A stretch of DNA of 64,000 bases from Sphingobacteriales bacterium (lineage in GTDB: Bacteria; Bacteroidota; Bacteroidia; Sphingobacteriales; Sphingobacteriaceae), in contig JANXOD010000020.1 in the NCBI GenBank assembly GCA_025353765.1, positions 62,001-126,000 on the forward strand, given 5' to 3'. Below the pieces are notes generated by a model. The model was not told the origin of the DNA, ran no database searches, and saw nothing but the letters and a program-made list of their open reading frames with translations. Within the stretch, counting starts at the first letter, position 1. The number at the start of each line of letters is the position of its first letter. Positions 15,706 to 25,314 of the stretch are shown piece by piece. A program made the position numbers and the translations under genes.

Positions 15706-17508
15706 CTAGCCCAGTTTATCACCTCTAAGATGACGAAACCGCTTACGTGATTCAATAACATATAAACTGCCCGGATAATCTGTAATAATTTTTTGATAAA
15801 GCTGTTGTGCTTTTTCAGGTTGATTAAGCTTTGTTTCATAAATGTCTGCCAGCATAAATACGGCATCATCTCCCCAAAGGTCAAAAGAATAATTGCCTAT
15901 AATTTTTTGAAGTTGAATAATAGCTGTATCTATCTCATTGCGTTTTATATAAATGTGTGCTTTTGCCATCAAAATATCATCTGTTAATGAGTTTTTTGGA
16001 AATAAACTATTTATACTATCTAAAACAGAAAGCGCTTGTTCTGTTTCATTTTTGTAGATCAGTAGATCCGCGTAAGAGAATTTTTTGAGGGCATTGGTGT
16101 CTGTTTCGCTCTGTAAATTATCAGAAATAAGCAAGCTTAAATTGAGCGCATCATTTGAAAATAATTGAGATGTAGCACTTTTTAACACGTCCAATTGAGC
16201 TTTAGCCCAGTCGAAATCGCCCTGATAATAGGAAAGCTTTGCATTTCTGAATTTTGCTTCCTGCCCGATAGGCTCATTTGCAAATTGTTTTTCAACTTGC
16301 CCATATATTAATGCTGATTCCCAAACTTCTCCTGTGAGAATGTAAATATCACCAAGCTCTAATTTTGTTTGTCCGATTGTTGTTTGCGGTAAGCCGGATA
16401 TTTGGAGTAGATTCTCTAATTCGCTTTCTGCATCTTTGGTTTTATGAAGATAAAAGGCCTGCAAATTTGCCAGTTGTCTGACAGCAAATGAAGTGCTTGG
16501 GCCTCGTCCAAATTCTGATAGTAGAGATAAATAATCTTTTTCTAGTGCCATAAGATCTGCTATGGTGTACTTGTTATCAGTAATCAGTTTGGATTTGGTA
16601 TTTATCAGATCAATTTTTGCAGGAATATAGTATGGACTGCCCGAACCTTTTGCAATCAGGTAATTTAATGCCTCAATGGCCTGATCGTACGCATTATTAG
16701 CAACTAACAATTGTGAAAGCTCATATATACGGTCGCCATCCTCTTTTAAGCGGCGATCTAAAGCCAAGGTTTGCTTCAGTGCCATATCAAACTGCTTCTG
16801 TTGAATAAACTGCCAGGTTAGAAACTCTGTATAGGATATATTTTGAGGATCTTTTTGTAAATGGCGGAGTAAAGCATCTTTCAAAAGATCATAATCAGCA
16901 TTGTCTTCAAAAACGGCTGATAACGTATTTTCAGCTTGTGTTAAGGTATTTGGGTCTGTAGCCAGTAAGTTTAAGTATTCCTGAACGAGCATAGCTTTAT
17001 CTTTTCTATAACGATACAGGCTGATTAGATCAAAGGCAAATGCATTTTGATCATTCATTAATTTTCGCCCGGCAAGCAATGTTTTAATAGAATAATCAAA
17101 AGCTTCAGCCCTGTAAAAGGCATTAGCCAGATCCCTGATATCAAATTCAGATTTTGGCATTTTTATCAAATTTGTGTACCACTTATCCGCTTTTTCCTGT
17201 TGCCCGCGTTCCTGGTAAATTCGTCCAATATCAACAGAATAAGTGTAATTTTCTGGATAGTTTTTGAATGATATTCTGGCGAGTTCCTCAGCCTCATCAT
17301 ATTGTTTGCTGCGTAGTAATGAGGTAAAATAAGGTTCGTAATAATTGGTGCTTTTAGTTTTAGTAAACAGTTTTTTATAAAGGGTAGCAGCTTTTTCAAA
17401 TTCGCCAACTTGAAAATATTGGGATGCTAAAGCCTCATCGCTACTTGGCTGCCCAAAACAGATTTGCGAGAGAATTATTAACGTGACAAAAAGCACAACT
17501 TTATACAT
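15706..17508 (-). CDS. Exported tetratricopeptide-repeat protein
   Basis: The 600-residue product starts with a cleavable-looking signal peptide (MYKVVLFVTLIILSQICFGQ). It then consists almost entirely of helical TPR-type units from about 28 (EALASQYFQVGEFEKAATLY) to 590 (KAQQLYQKIITDYPGS). It is therefore a periplasmic or envelope scaffold. A cysteine at 17 lies near the signal cleavage region but does not form a good lipobox. It heads a minus-strand group with the DUF4286 gene (29-bp gap) and rfbC. Its partners are unknown, and TPR proteins of this sort are common next to envelope genes in Bacteroidota. Confidence 0.8.
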   Translation of the reverse strand: MYKVVLFVTLIILSQICFGQPSSDEALASQYFQVGEFEKAATLYKKLFTKTKSTNYYEPYFTSLLRSKQYDEAEELARISFKNYPENYTYSVDIGRIYQERGQQEKADKWYTNLIKMPKSEFDIRDLANAFYRAEAFDYSIKTLLAGRKLMNDQNAFAFDLISLYRYRKDKAMLVQEYLNLLATDPNTLTQAENTLSAVFEDNADYDLLKDALLRHLQKDPQNISYTEFLTWQFIQQKQFDMALKQTLALDRRLKEDGDRIYELSQLLVANNAYDQAIEALNYLIAKGSGSPYYIPAKIDLINTKSKLITDNKYTIADLMALEKDYLSLLSEFGRGPSTSFAVRQLANLQAFYLHKTKDAESELENLLQISGLPQTTIGQTKLELGDIYILTGEVWESALIYGQVEKQFANEPIGQEAKFRNAKLSYYQGDFDWAKAQLDVLKSATSQLFSNDALNLSLLISDNLQSETDTNALKKFSYADLLIYKNETEQALSVLDSINSLFPKNSLTDDILMAKAHIYIKRNEIDTAIIQLQKIIGNYSFDLWGDDAVFMLADIYETKLNQPEKAQQLYQKIITDYPGSLYVIESRKRFRHLRGDKLG

Positions 17509-17830
17509 AGATTTAAGAGTAAAAATATGAATAGCAGATATAGTTAAAGGTACCGATAAGAAATTATTTTTTAATACCTAAGAATCAGGTGTAATAGCTT
17601 AACTTGGGATACGAAATTAAATAAATATTAAAATGTATTTTTAACTATTAAGATTATGTATATCTTTTTTTGTACGAAATTATTAATTTCGTTTAATAGG
17701 GTAACAAAATATTAAATAGCTAACAGATTGTCTTAATTTATTGAGTAATAATTTAGTTGCAATTGAAGTATTAATCACTTTTTTCCAATTTTGGATGTAT
17801 AATTGATGAAAATAAAGGAATTATAATTTA
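17509..17830. other. 322-bp AT-rich divergent intergenic region
   Basis: This gap separates the divergently transcribed TPR gene and S9-family operon. It must hold at least two promoters. I see no perfect TAnnTTTG box on either strand, and TATCTTTT near 17660 is the nearest plus-strand match. The notable structure is a perfect palindrome at 17674-17692 with a matching half-site at 17611, listed separately. No ORF or RNA gene is apparent. Confidence 0.6.
17611..17692. promoter_or_regulatory. Candidate operator: 19-bp palindrome plus distal half-site
   Basis: ACGAAATTA at 17674-17682 is the exact reverse complement of TAATTTCGT at 17684-17692, with a single central T. A further identical half-site ACGAAATTA occurs at 17611-17619, 63 bases away. 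This is the form of a dimer-binding operator ahead of the S9-kinase-regulator-glycosidase operon. The response regulator encoded there is one possible ligand. Binding is inferred. Confidence 0.4.
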
Positions 17831-19729
17831 ATGCAGATTTTTAGAAAATATTTCTGGCTTTGCGGATTAATAATTTTAGCCTCCTGTTTTAAAAACAAGC
17901 AAGTTAGAATAATCCCTATAGAAGATTTTTTCAAAAATCCTGAAAAGACGGCTTTTGCTATATCTCCAGATGGAAAATATATATCATACTTGAGATCATA
18001 TAAAAACAGGCTAAATATTTTTGTTCAAACTTTGGAAGGCGGAAATATAACCCGTTTACAAACAGATACAACCCGGGATATTTCTTATTATTTTTGGGCC
18101 AGTAATAGTCAAATCCTTTATGTCAGCAGTAAAAATGGAGGGATTGAAGGGCCTAAATTATATGCTGCTAAACGAGATGGAACACATACACGCGAATTAG
18201 CTTATTTCAAGAAAACTTGGTTAAGACTAATTACAGAGAAGAGAGCTATAAATGACGAAATTCTGGTGGCATTGAATAAGCGTGATTCAACAGTTTTTGA
18301 CGCTTACCGTCTGAATATCCAAACAAATCAATTGACTCTAATAGGAATAAACCCCGGTAATGTTACTGAATGGTTTGCAGACCCTGAAGGTAAATTACGT
18401 ATGGCTTCAGCCAGCGATGGTGTTAACGAGACTCTGTTATATCGCAGTAAAGAAAGTGATCTTTTTAGACCAATAATAACCAATAACTTTAAAACTACGG
18501 TTATACCTTTGGGGTTTTGCAAAAATTATACCTGTATTTATGCCTTATCTAATCAAAATAGAGATAAAACAGCTTTAGTAAAATTGGATTGTGTGACGGG
18601 AAAAGAACACCATGTAATTTACAATAATCAGAAAGTAGATATTATTGAAGGGATGTACTCTAATGCTAAGCATCAATTAGTTTACGCCACTTATGAAACA
18701 TGGAAACAGCAACGTTATTATTTGGATAATGATATAAAAGGAATGTATACTCGTCTGGAGAAGATGTTGCCAAATACAGAAATCAGCATTACAGATCAGG
18801 ATTCTGCCGAGCAAAAATTTATAATAAAAACATATACAGATCGAAATCCGGGTACATTTTATTTATATACTATTACTAATAATAAACTAATAAAGCTCGG
18901 CGATATAAATCCTTCTATTAATAAAGAAGAAATGGCTGAAATGAAAGCCGTAAAGTATAAAACCCGGGATGGTTTGGAAGTAAATGGCTACTTAACATTG
19001 CCAATAGGGAAAGCGGATAAAAATCTGCCCATTATAGTTATGCCCCATGGAGGCCACGGAGGACCATCTTCAAGAAATAGTTGGATGTATAATGCAGAAG
19101 TTCAGTTTTTGGCTAACAGAGGTTATGGTGTTTTTCAAATGAACTACCGTGGCTCAACCGGATATGGCAAAGTATTCTGGGCTGCTGGATTTAAAGAATG
19201 GGGTGGAAAAATCCAAAATGATATAGCAGATGGGGTTCATTGGCTTATAAATGAAGGCATTGCAGATCCAAAGCGGATTGCTATTTATGGTTCTGGTTTT
19301 GGCGGGTATTCTGCTCTGCATGGTTTGTGTTTCAATTCTGATTTATATAAGTGCGGAGCTTCCTACTCTGGTTTAATCAATCTATTTACCTACTTAAAAG
19401 GGGTTCCTGCATATCATAAAGCTTTCCAAGCGATGTCTTTTGAAATGGTAGGAAACCCTGAAACAGATGCAGATTATTTTAGACTGGCTTCACCTATTTT
19501 TCATACAGACAGAATTAAAGCTCCGGTTTTAATAGCTCAGGGAGCTGGAGATCCGAGTGTAAACGTAAACGAAACAAATCAGTTTGTAAAGGAGTTAAAA
19601 AAACGCAACATACCTGTAACTTATATACTAAAAGAAGATGAGGGCCACTTTTTTAAAAAAGAAGAAAATAAATGGGAGTTCTACAAACAGCTTGAATTTT
19701 TTTTAAAGAGTAATCTTAATAAAAAATAG
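17831..19729 (+). CDS. S9-family prolyl-oligopeptidase-like lipoprotein with displaced catalytic serine
   Basis: The 632-residue lipoprotein has a signal peptide ending LASC (C19), an N-terminal beta-propeller-like half (ISPDGKYISYL at about 44) and a C-terminal alpha/beta-hydrolase domain. The acid and base positions are intact (D574 in GAGDPSVN, H606 in EDEGHFF). However, the nucleophile elbow reads Y-G487-S488-G489-F490-G491-G492. The family pattern is G-x-S-x-G-G, which places serine at 489, where this protein has glycine. Either S488 substitutes or the protein is a non-catalytic binder. It begins an operon with a kinase six bases downstream. A link between peptide sensing and the kinase is speculative. 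Confidence 0.85.
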   Translation: MQIFRKYFWLCGLIILASCFKNKQVRIIPIEDFFKNPEKTAFAISPDGKYISYLRSYKNRLNIFVQTLEGGNITRLQTDTTRDISYYFWASNSQILYVSSKNGGIEGPKLYAAKRDGTHTRELAYFKKTWLRLITEKRAINDEILVALNKRDSTVFDAYRLNIQTNQLTLIGINPGNVTEWFADPEGKLRMASASDGVNETLLYRSKESDLFRPIITNNFKTTVIPLGFCKNYTCIYALSNQNRDKTALVKLDCVTGKEHHVIYNNQKVDIIEGMYSNAKHQLVYATYETWKQQRYYLDNDIKGMYTRLEKMLPNTEISITDQDSAEQKFIIKTYTDRNPGTFYLYTITNNKLIKLGDINPSINKEEMAEMKAVKYKTRDGLEVNGYLTLPIGKADKNLPIIVMPHGGHGGPSSRNSWMYNAEVQFLANRGYGVFQMNYRGSTGYGKVFWAAGFKEWGGKIQNDIADGVHWLINEGIADPKRIAIYGSGFGGYSALHGLCFNSDLYKCGASYSGLINLFTYLKGVPAYHKAFQAMSFEMVGNPETDADYFRLASPIFHTDRIKAPVLIAQGAGDPSVNVNETNQFVKELKKRNIPVTYILKEDEGHFFKKEENKWEFYKQLEFFLKSNLNKK

Positions 19730-19735
19730 TGCAGG

Positions 19736-21406
19736 ATGAAGAGACGCAAACAGATCTATCATAAAAATTTTTCTTTAATTATTGCGTTCCTTATTTTAAT
19801 TTCCATTTCTTTAGTTTTTGCACTAGCATTAGGCTATAATCTTACTCAAAAGTATATTGAAAATGAGTTTGCATCACAAAAAATTGATGTTCTTGAGCAA
19901 ACAGTAAAACCATATAATGACTTATTCCAAAACAAAATCCCAGAAATTTCATTTTACCAGGGATTTCTTGATTCAGCCTCTGCAATCAAATATTTAAATA
20001 CAATTTTCACTAAATTCCCATTTGTAGAGCGTGCTTTTTTTTATGATGCCAGTATAAGTAACCATAAAATTACTAATGGATTTAAAGTGAATAATTTTAC
20101 AATAAACCCTAAAGCAGTTTATCAGTTTGGAAGAAATATTTTGCCTGATTCAGTTGTACTCTTTAAAGATAACAACCCAAATAGTTTATCTATGCGGACA
20201 ACTGATGAATTTAATAAAATGGCAGTGAAATTCACGGAATTTATTGAATCATCAGATACCTCCAAAACATTAAGTAACGACGATATTTTTAATGTATTTT
20301 ATAGTATTACGCCCAATCGCATTACTTATATGAATATACCAAGGCAGGAAGAATTAAAAATATTTAAGAATTTAATGTTTAGAAATCAGCCACCATCGTT
20401 GTTTTATGAACAAGACATGCTCACTTTTTATCTAAATCCTTTACGATTACAAATCAAAAATACTCACCCCGAGCTTTATCAGCATATTTTAATAAAACCC
20501 TTGGTTTATGAGTCACTTGATAACGAACCCGAAATAATAAGTAATGATATTCCCTTACCAGGCGCTTTTTCAGACTATAAACTCTATTTTAGTTCAAATA
20601 AAGCATTTTTAGTGAAGGAAGTTAACAGTCGCTTTTTGCCTATTGCTTCTGGTTTACTCATTGTTTATGGCATGTTGGTTTTAATAGCTTATGTAATTTT
20701 TAGAAATCTAAATGTGAATAGCAAGATGTTTAAATTGCAACATGATTTTATTGATAATTTAACGCATGAGTTTAAAACACCTGTTAGTGTCATTAAAATT
20801 GCTGGCAATAACATTAGTAGCGCAAGTCATCTGTCAAATCATGAGCGTACGCATTATGGGAAAATTCTAGATGAAGAAGCAGATAAGTTAAATTATTTAA
20901 TGAACAGACTTTTATCATTTACGCAAATTGAGAATAAGGCTATTAAATTAAAGGAAGAAAGAGTTGAGCTGAGCGTATTTTGTGAAAATATTATTAACAC
21001 ATATAAATTAAAATATCCTAACTTTCATCTTCACTATCATCTTGAAAAAGTTGAATATTACAAAACAGATCCGATATTATTAGCAAGTATATTTCAAAAT
21101 TTAATGGATAATGCATATAAATATTCGTTACCAGAAAAAAAAGAGCTCAATATTACTATCCAAAAAGTAAAAAAGAATATTGTTTTCTGCTTTATTGATA
21201 AAGGGATTGGGATACCTCAAAAAGAGATTGAAAATATATTTGAGAAGTTTTATCGAATACAAAATCAGTATAATCAGCAAGGAAGTGTAGGCTTAGGTTT
21301 GGCTTTATGTAAAGAACTGGTTAATTTTATGAATGGAAGTATTACCGTAAAAAGCCGCGAAGGGAAAGGCTCAGAGTTTATAATTGAATTGCCATACGAA
21401 AACTAA
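19736..21406 (+). CDS. Membrane sensor histidine kinase
   Basis: The 556-residue kinase has two transmembrane helices (about 16-37 and 305-325). Between them lies an extracytoplasmic region of about 265 residues that I do not recognise. The cytoplasmic part has the phosphoacceptor H344 in NLTHEFKTPVSV, the N-box asparagine N459 in NLMDNAYKYS, then DKGIGIP, FEKFYRIQ and GSVGLGLALCKEL. All catalytic boxes are intact and there is no HAMP or PAS domain. It follows the S9 lipoprotein gene by six bases and precedes its response regulator by one, forming a classical two-component pair. The sensed signal is unknown. Confidence 0.92.
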   Translation: MKRRKQIYHKNFSLIIAFLILISISLVFALALGYNLTQKYIENEFASQKIDVLEQTVKPYNDLFQNKIPEISFYQGFLDSASAIKYLNTIFTKFPFVERAFFYDASISNHKITNGFKVNNFTINPKAVYQFGRNILPDSVVLFKDNNPNSLSMRTTDEFNKMAVKFTEFIESSDTSKTLSNDDIFNVFYSITPNRITYMNIPRQEELKIFKNLMFRNQPPSLFYEQDMLTFYLNPLRLQIKNTHPELYQHILIKPLVYESLDNEPEIISNDIPLPGAFSDYKLYFSSNKAFLVKEVNSRFLPIASGLLIVYGMLVLIAYVIFRNLNVNSKMFKLQHDFIDNLTHEFKTPVSVIKIAGNNISSASHLSNHERTHYGKILDEEADKLNYLMNRLLSFTQIENKAIKLKEERVELSVFCENIINTYKLKYPNFHLHYHLEKVEYYKTDPILLASIFQNLMDNAYKYSLPEKKELNITIQKVKKNIVFCFIDKGIGIPQKEIENIFEKFYRIQNQYNQQGSVGLGLALCKELVNFMNGSITVKSREGKGSEFIIELPYEN

Positions 21407-21407
21407 A

Positions 21408-22094
21408 ATGCAAAAAGAAATTAAAGTTGCTGTTATTGAAGATGATGAAAATCTGCGCTTTTTAGTGGTTCATCGTTTGAAAACTGAAGGATATAAAGTA
21501 ATAGAAGCAGCAGATGGTAATTCTGCTGAAGAACTGATACTTTCCGAGAAGCCGGATATTGTATTGTTAGATTGGATGTTGCCTAATAAACAGGGTTCCG
21601 AAGTTTGTCAAAATGTTCGAAAGCAGGGTTTTAATAAATTTATTATTATGATGACTGCAAAGGCTCAGGATATTGATAAAATAGATGCTTATAGTTTTGG
21701 TGTTTCAGATTACATTACAAAGCCCTTTAATATGGAAGTACTTATGGCTTTAATTGATAATAAAGTAAAGTATGTAATCAGTAATGAAAAATCCGAAGTG
21801 CACAAATTTGGCAATATGGAACACCATCCCAATACACATTCACTTATAAAAGGCGATAAAAAAATTGAGTTAACTATTCTGGAAAATCGTATTTTAATTT
21901 ACTTTTTTCAATATGCGAATCAAGTAATTAAGCGGGAGGAACTGATGATGGTAGTTTGGGGTTATAATTCTGATGTTAATACACGTACTTTAGATATGCA
22001 TATTGTTCGCTTACGTAAAAAAATAGAAGAAAATTCGGACGCAGCTAATTATCTGCAAACTGTTAGAGGAATAGGATATAAATTTACAGTATAG
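21408..22094 (+). CDS. OmpR/PhoB-family response regulator
   Basis: The 228-residue regulator has an N-terminal receiver domain (VAVIEDDENLRF at about 7-18, phosphoacceptor D55 in LLDWMLPN, T-A-K near 83 and K-P-F near 106). The C-terminal winged-helix DNA-binding domain ends LQTVRGIGYKFTV. All receiver residues are intact. A TTG at 21384 opens the frame earlier but lies inside the kinase gene. ATG 21408, one base after the kinase stop, gives the normal start. It is the cognate partner of the kinase, and the upstream palindrome or the GH31 gene region are candidate targets. Confidence 0.95.
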   Translation: MQKEIKVAVIEDDENLRFLVVHRLKTEGYKVIEAADGNSAEELILSEKPDIVLLDWMLPNKQGSEVCQNVRKQGFNKFIIMMTAKAQDIDKIDAYSFGVSDYITKPFNMEVLMALIDNKVKYVISNEKSEVHKFGNMEHHPNTHSLIKGDKKIELTILENRILIYFFQYANQVIKREELMMVVWGYNSDVNTRTLDMHIVRLRKKIEENSDAANYLQTVRGIGYKFTV

Positions 22095-22142
22095 AATAAA
22101 AACAATACCTGAGTTTTACATCATTTTAAGTAGTTTGGATGG

Positions 22143-24545
22143 ATGAAGTTCAATATCTTTTTTGCCCTCTTTTGTCTGTCAACGCAGTTATTATTTGCCC
22201 AGTCAAAAAAGATATTTGTTGGCTATATCAATCATACCTTTGATGGTCGAGATTTAAAAATTAATACCCAATCAGGTCAAATCCTCATTACTCCCTATAG
22301 TCATAATGTGATTAGAGTTACTTATCTGAATGCTGCTAATACATTTCCAGATTCTTCTTACATATTAGTATCCAGTCCAAAACTTGTAAATGCTAAAGTT
22401 CAGGAAACCTCAACTGCTATTCTCTTAAAAACTGACTCTATACAGTTAATAGTTGATAAACAAAATTTGCAAATCAGTTTTTCTCTGCATAGCCATCAAG
22501 TTTTAACCCGTAATCTGAACTACTTTTGCACTCCAAACAATATCCATGGCTTATCTTTTCAGCTGGATGATACCGAAGCTTTATATGGAACCGGATCAAG
22601 AGCAATACCTATAGATCGTCGTGGATATTTACTTGAAAATTATCATCAGCCACATTATGGTTATACCTATGGTGAACAAAATTTGAATGTTTCTGTTCCT
22701 TTAATCATTTCATCCGCAGGCTATGCCTTGTATTTTGGAAATTCAGGTTCGGGAAATTTTGATCTGGGAAAAACCAATAAAGATCAACTGGAATATACTA
22801 CGCAAAGCGGTAACGTTTCTTATTTTTTAATAGCCGGGAATAATGATGAAATATTAAATTCGTATACAACTTTAACGGGCAAACAACCACTGCCGCCACG
22901 TTGGGCACTGGGCTTTATACAATCTCGGTTTGGATATAAATCTGCAAAGGAAACTATAGAGACAGCAAAAAAAACTATTGCAGCAGGATATCCTATAGAT
23001 GCCACTGTATTAGATCTGTTTTGGTATGGTGATGTAAAAACGATGGGTAATCATGATTGGCGGCTTGATTCTTTTCCCCAGCCCCAAAAAATGCTGGCTG
23101 AGTTAAAAAGTATGGGAGTTAAAACCATTCCTATTACACAAACATTTGTTACCAAGCTTTCAGATAATTTCAACAAAGCCACAGCCGCTAATTTATTTGT
23201 AAAAGATGCTAAAGGCAATGATTTTATTATAGCTGATTTTTGGGCAGGCCCTACCGGATTAATTGATATTTTCAAACCAGAATCACAACAATACTTATGG
23301 AATTTTTATCGGCAGCGTATTAATGAGGGGGTTGCAGGCTGGTGGTGCGATTTGGGTGAGCCGGAAAAACATCCGGATAGTATTTATCATGTAAATGGAA
23401 TTGCCAGAAGTGTTCATAATGTGTATCCACTCATTTGGGCAAAAACTATTTTTGATGGTTATCGTAAAGATTTTCCGCAGCAGCGGATATTCAATCTTGC
23501 CCGTTCGGGTGGTGCCGGTATGCAACGTTATTCCACTTTTCCATGGAGTGGTGATGTTTCCCGTTCATGGGATGGATTTAAGGCCCAAATACCCATTATG
23601 CTGGGAATGAGTATGAGCGGAATTGGATACATGCATTCGGATGCTGGTGGTTTTGCGCAAGGCGAAAAAGACGCCGAATTATATACCCGTTGGATGGAAT
23701 ATGCAGCATTTACACCCATCTATCGTGCACATGCCGATCCTTCTCCTACTCCGCCAGAACCTATTTTTTGGGATGAAGCTACCCAGAAAATAGTGAAAGA
23801 ATATATTAAACTCCGTTATCGGTTTTTGCCCTACAACTACACACTTGCTTACCAAAATACGGTAAGCGGAAGACCACTGGCAATGCCATTAAACTACTTG
23901 GAACCTGAGAATAAGCTATTGGCTAATGTAAATGACGAATATTTATGGGGAGAAAAACTATTAATAGCTCCGATTATTGAAAAAGGAAAACTTGAGCGGA
24001 AAGTAGTTTTTCCAAAAGGAAGCTGGATAAACTGGTGGACAGGGGAAGCATATACTGACTCGGCACTCATTAAAGCCAACCTTAGTCAGCTGCCTATATT
24101 TGCTAAATCTGGAAGTTTTATTCCTATGGCTAAAAACATGCAGAATACGGAAAAATACACCAGTGATACGCTTATTGTTAAATACTTTCCAGATGCTATT
24201 CAAACTGCCAAATTTGTTTTGTATCAGGACAATGGGAGTGACCCTTTAGCTTTAGAAAAAAAGGACTTTGAGCAACTAACTTTTATTGGGTATCGAGATC
24301 ATAAAAATCATACAATTGAAATATCAAGTACAAAGCCTGAAAAAATACGGGATATCTATTTGGAGATCATAAAAACTGCTAAACCAATTTGTATTCAAAC
24401 AACTGATGGTAAAAAGATCAAGTTCAAGAGTGAAGATAAATTGAATAGAAATGCAGGTTTAGCCTGGTATGATGTTACGGAGCATATTTTAAAAATTCAT
24501 TTAAAAACAAATGATAAACCAGAGAAATTAGTCCTTATTGAATGA
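22143..24545 (+). CDS. Exported GH31 family glycoside hydrolase (alpha-glucosidase-like)
   Basis: GH31 enzymes cleave alpha-glycosidic bonds by a double-displacement mechanism. The 800-residue protein has a signal peptide ending LLFAQ (about 20), an N-terminal beta-sandwich, and a (beta/alpha)8 barrel with the nucleophile D403 in WWCDLGEPEKH and the acid/base D471 in WSGDVSRSW. C-terminal beta domains begin near 590 and end in a DUF5110-like region. The DLGEPE form of the nucleophile motif is one of several GH31 variants, so alpha-glucosidase versus alpha-xylosidase or transferase is open. It lies 48 bp after the response regulator, suggesting co-regulation. Confidence 0.9.
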   Translation: MKFNIFFALFCLSTQLLFAQSKKIFVGYINHTFDGRDLKINTQSGQILITPYSHNVIRVTYLNAANTFPDSSYILVSSPKLVNAKVQETSTAILLKTDSIQLIVDKQNLQISFSLHSHQVLTRNLNYFCTPNNIHGLSFQLDDTEALYGTGSRAIPIDRRGYLLENYHQPHYGYTYGEQNLNVSVPLIISSAGYALYFGNSGSGNFDLGKTNKDQLEYTTQSGNVSYFLIAGNNDEILNSYTTLTGKQPLPPRWALGFIQSRFGYKSAKETIETAKKTIAAGYPIDATVLDLFWYGDVKTMGNHDWRLDSFPQPQKMLAELKSMGVKTIPITQTFVTKLSDNFNKATAANLFVKDAKGNDFIIADFWAGPTGLIDIFKPESQQYLWNFYRQRINEGVAGWWCDLGEPEKHPDSIYHVNGIARSVHNVYPLIWAKTIFDGYRKDFPQQRIFNLARSGGAGMQRYSTFPWSGDVSRSWDGFKAQIPIMLGMSMSGIGYMHSDAGGFAQGEKDAELYTRWMEYAAFTPIYRAHADPSPTPPEPIFWDEATQKIVKEYIKLRYRFLPYNYTLAYQNTVSGRPLAMPLNYLEPENKLLANVNDEYLWGEKLLIAPIIEKGKLERKVVFPKGSWINWWTGEAYTDSALIKANLSQLPIFAKSGSFIPMAKNMQNTEKYTSDTLIVKYFPDAIQTAKFVLYQDNGSDPLALEKKDFEQLTFIGYRDHKNHTIEISSTKPEKIRDIYLEIIKTAKPICIQTTDGKKIKFKSEDKLNRNAGLAWYDVTEHILKIHLKTNDKPEKLVLIE

Positions 24546-24561
24546 TACAACTTATCCCGGA

Positions 24562-25314
24562 TTAATCATTTGTTTTTTTGTAACGAAGAAAATAATAAGT
24601 CAATTTAACTGCAATTATCGAATGATTTAAAATAGTTGGCACTAGTCCGTAGTGTTTAGAAAAAATCCGGAAACGCTCCATTAAGCTTTCACGGTGTTTT
24701 TTCTTAGATATCCCACCTGTTAAATATTTAGCTACATACCGGTTCACATTTATAATCTTTTTGGCCTTTTTGGCGACTTTTATAATCCAATCAATATCAG
24801 AGCTCAGTTTGTAGCTTAAATCATATGGTTCTGTTAATGATCTGCGGATATAAATGGCTTGATGACTTATATTCATCCCATATTTAAAACCTTTCCAGGT
24901 AAATTTTTCGGGAGCTTTGTGCCTCCTTGTACCTAAACTATTCCAATGGGCATCATACATTTCTGTTTCGCCATAATATATATCAGCATCAGGTTCAGCC
25001 GCAAATAATTGTTCTACCGTATCAACAGAATAAATTTCATCACCCGAATTCATAAAAAGAACGTAATCGCCAGTTGCTAAGGCTAAACCCTTGTTCATGG
25101 CATCATATATTCCGTTATCTTTTTCAGAAATTAATTTGGCCAGGCGATGTTCATATTTTTGGATAAGCTCAAGTGTCCCATCTGTTGATGCTGCATCAAT
25201 AACAAGGTATTCAATATTGGGATAAGTTTGATTAAGCACCGATAATATAGTACGCTCAATATCGAGAACATTATTATAAACGATAGTGATTACGGTCAGC
25301 TTAGGATTGATCAT
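24562..25314 (-). CDS. Glycosyltransferase family 2
   Basis: The 250-residue protein has a GT-A fold: N-terminal VITIVYNNVLDIERTILSVL, D-A-A-S-T-D-G at about 40, DNGIYDAMNKG near 65 and the metal-binding region ALATGDYVLFMNSGDE. This WcaA-like subgroup transfers single sugars onto lipid-linked or envelope glycans. It overlaps the 3' end of the upstream GT4 gene by 14 bases and so is translationally coupled to it. A second GT2 of the same subgroup sits in the large locus at 48106. Donor and acceptor cannot be predicted. Confidence 0.88.
   Translation of the reverse strand: MINPKLTVITIVYNNVLDIERTILSVLNQTYPNIEYLVIDAASTDGTLELIQKYEHRLAKLISEKDNGIYDAMNKGLALATGDYVLFMNSGDEIYSVDTVEQLFAAEPDADIYYGETEMYDAHWNSLGTRRHKAPEKFTWKGFKYGMNISHQAIYIRRSLTEPYDLSYKLSSDIDWIIKVAKKAKKIINVNRYVAKYLTGGISKKKHRESLMERFRIFSKHYGLVPTILNHSIIAVKLTYYFLRYKKTND

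Noticed and set aside
15663-15884. 73-codon minus-strand ORF overlapping the TPR gene end
   Set aside because: It overlaps the TPR coding sequence out of frame and is a shadow.
22143-24545. Polysaccharide utilisation locus around the GH31 gene
   Set aside because: No SusC/SusD pair, sulfatase or other glycosidase is nearby. The operon partners are a lipoprotein and a two-component system.
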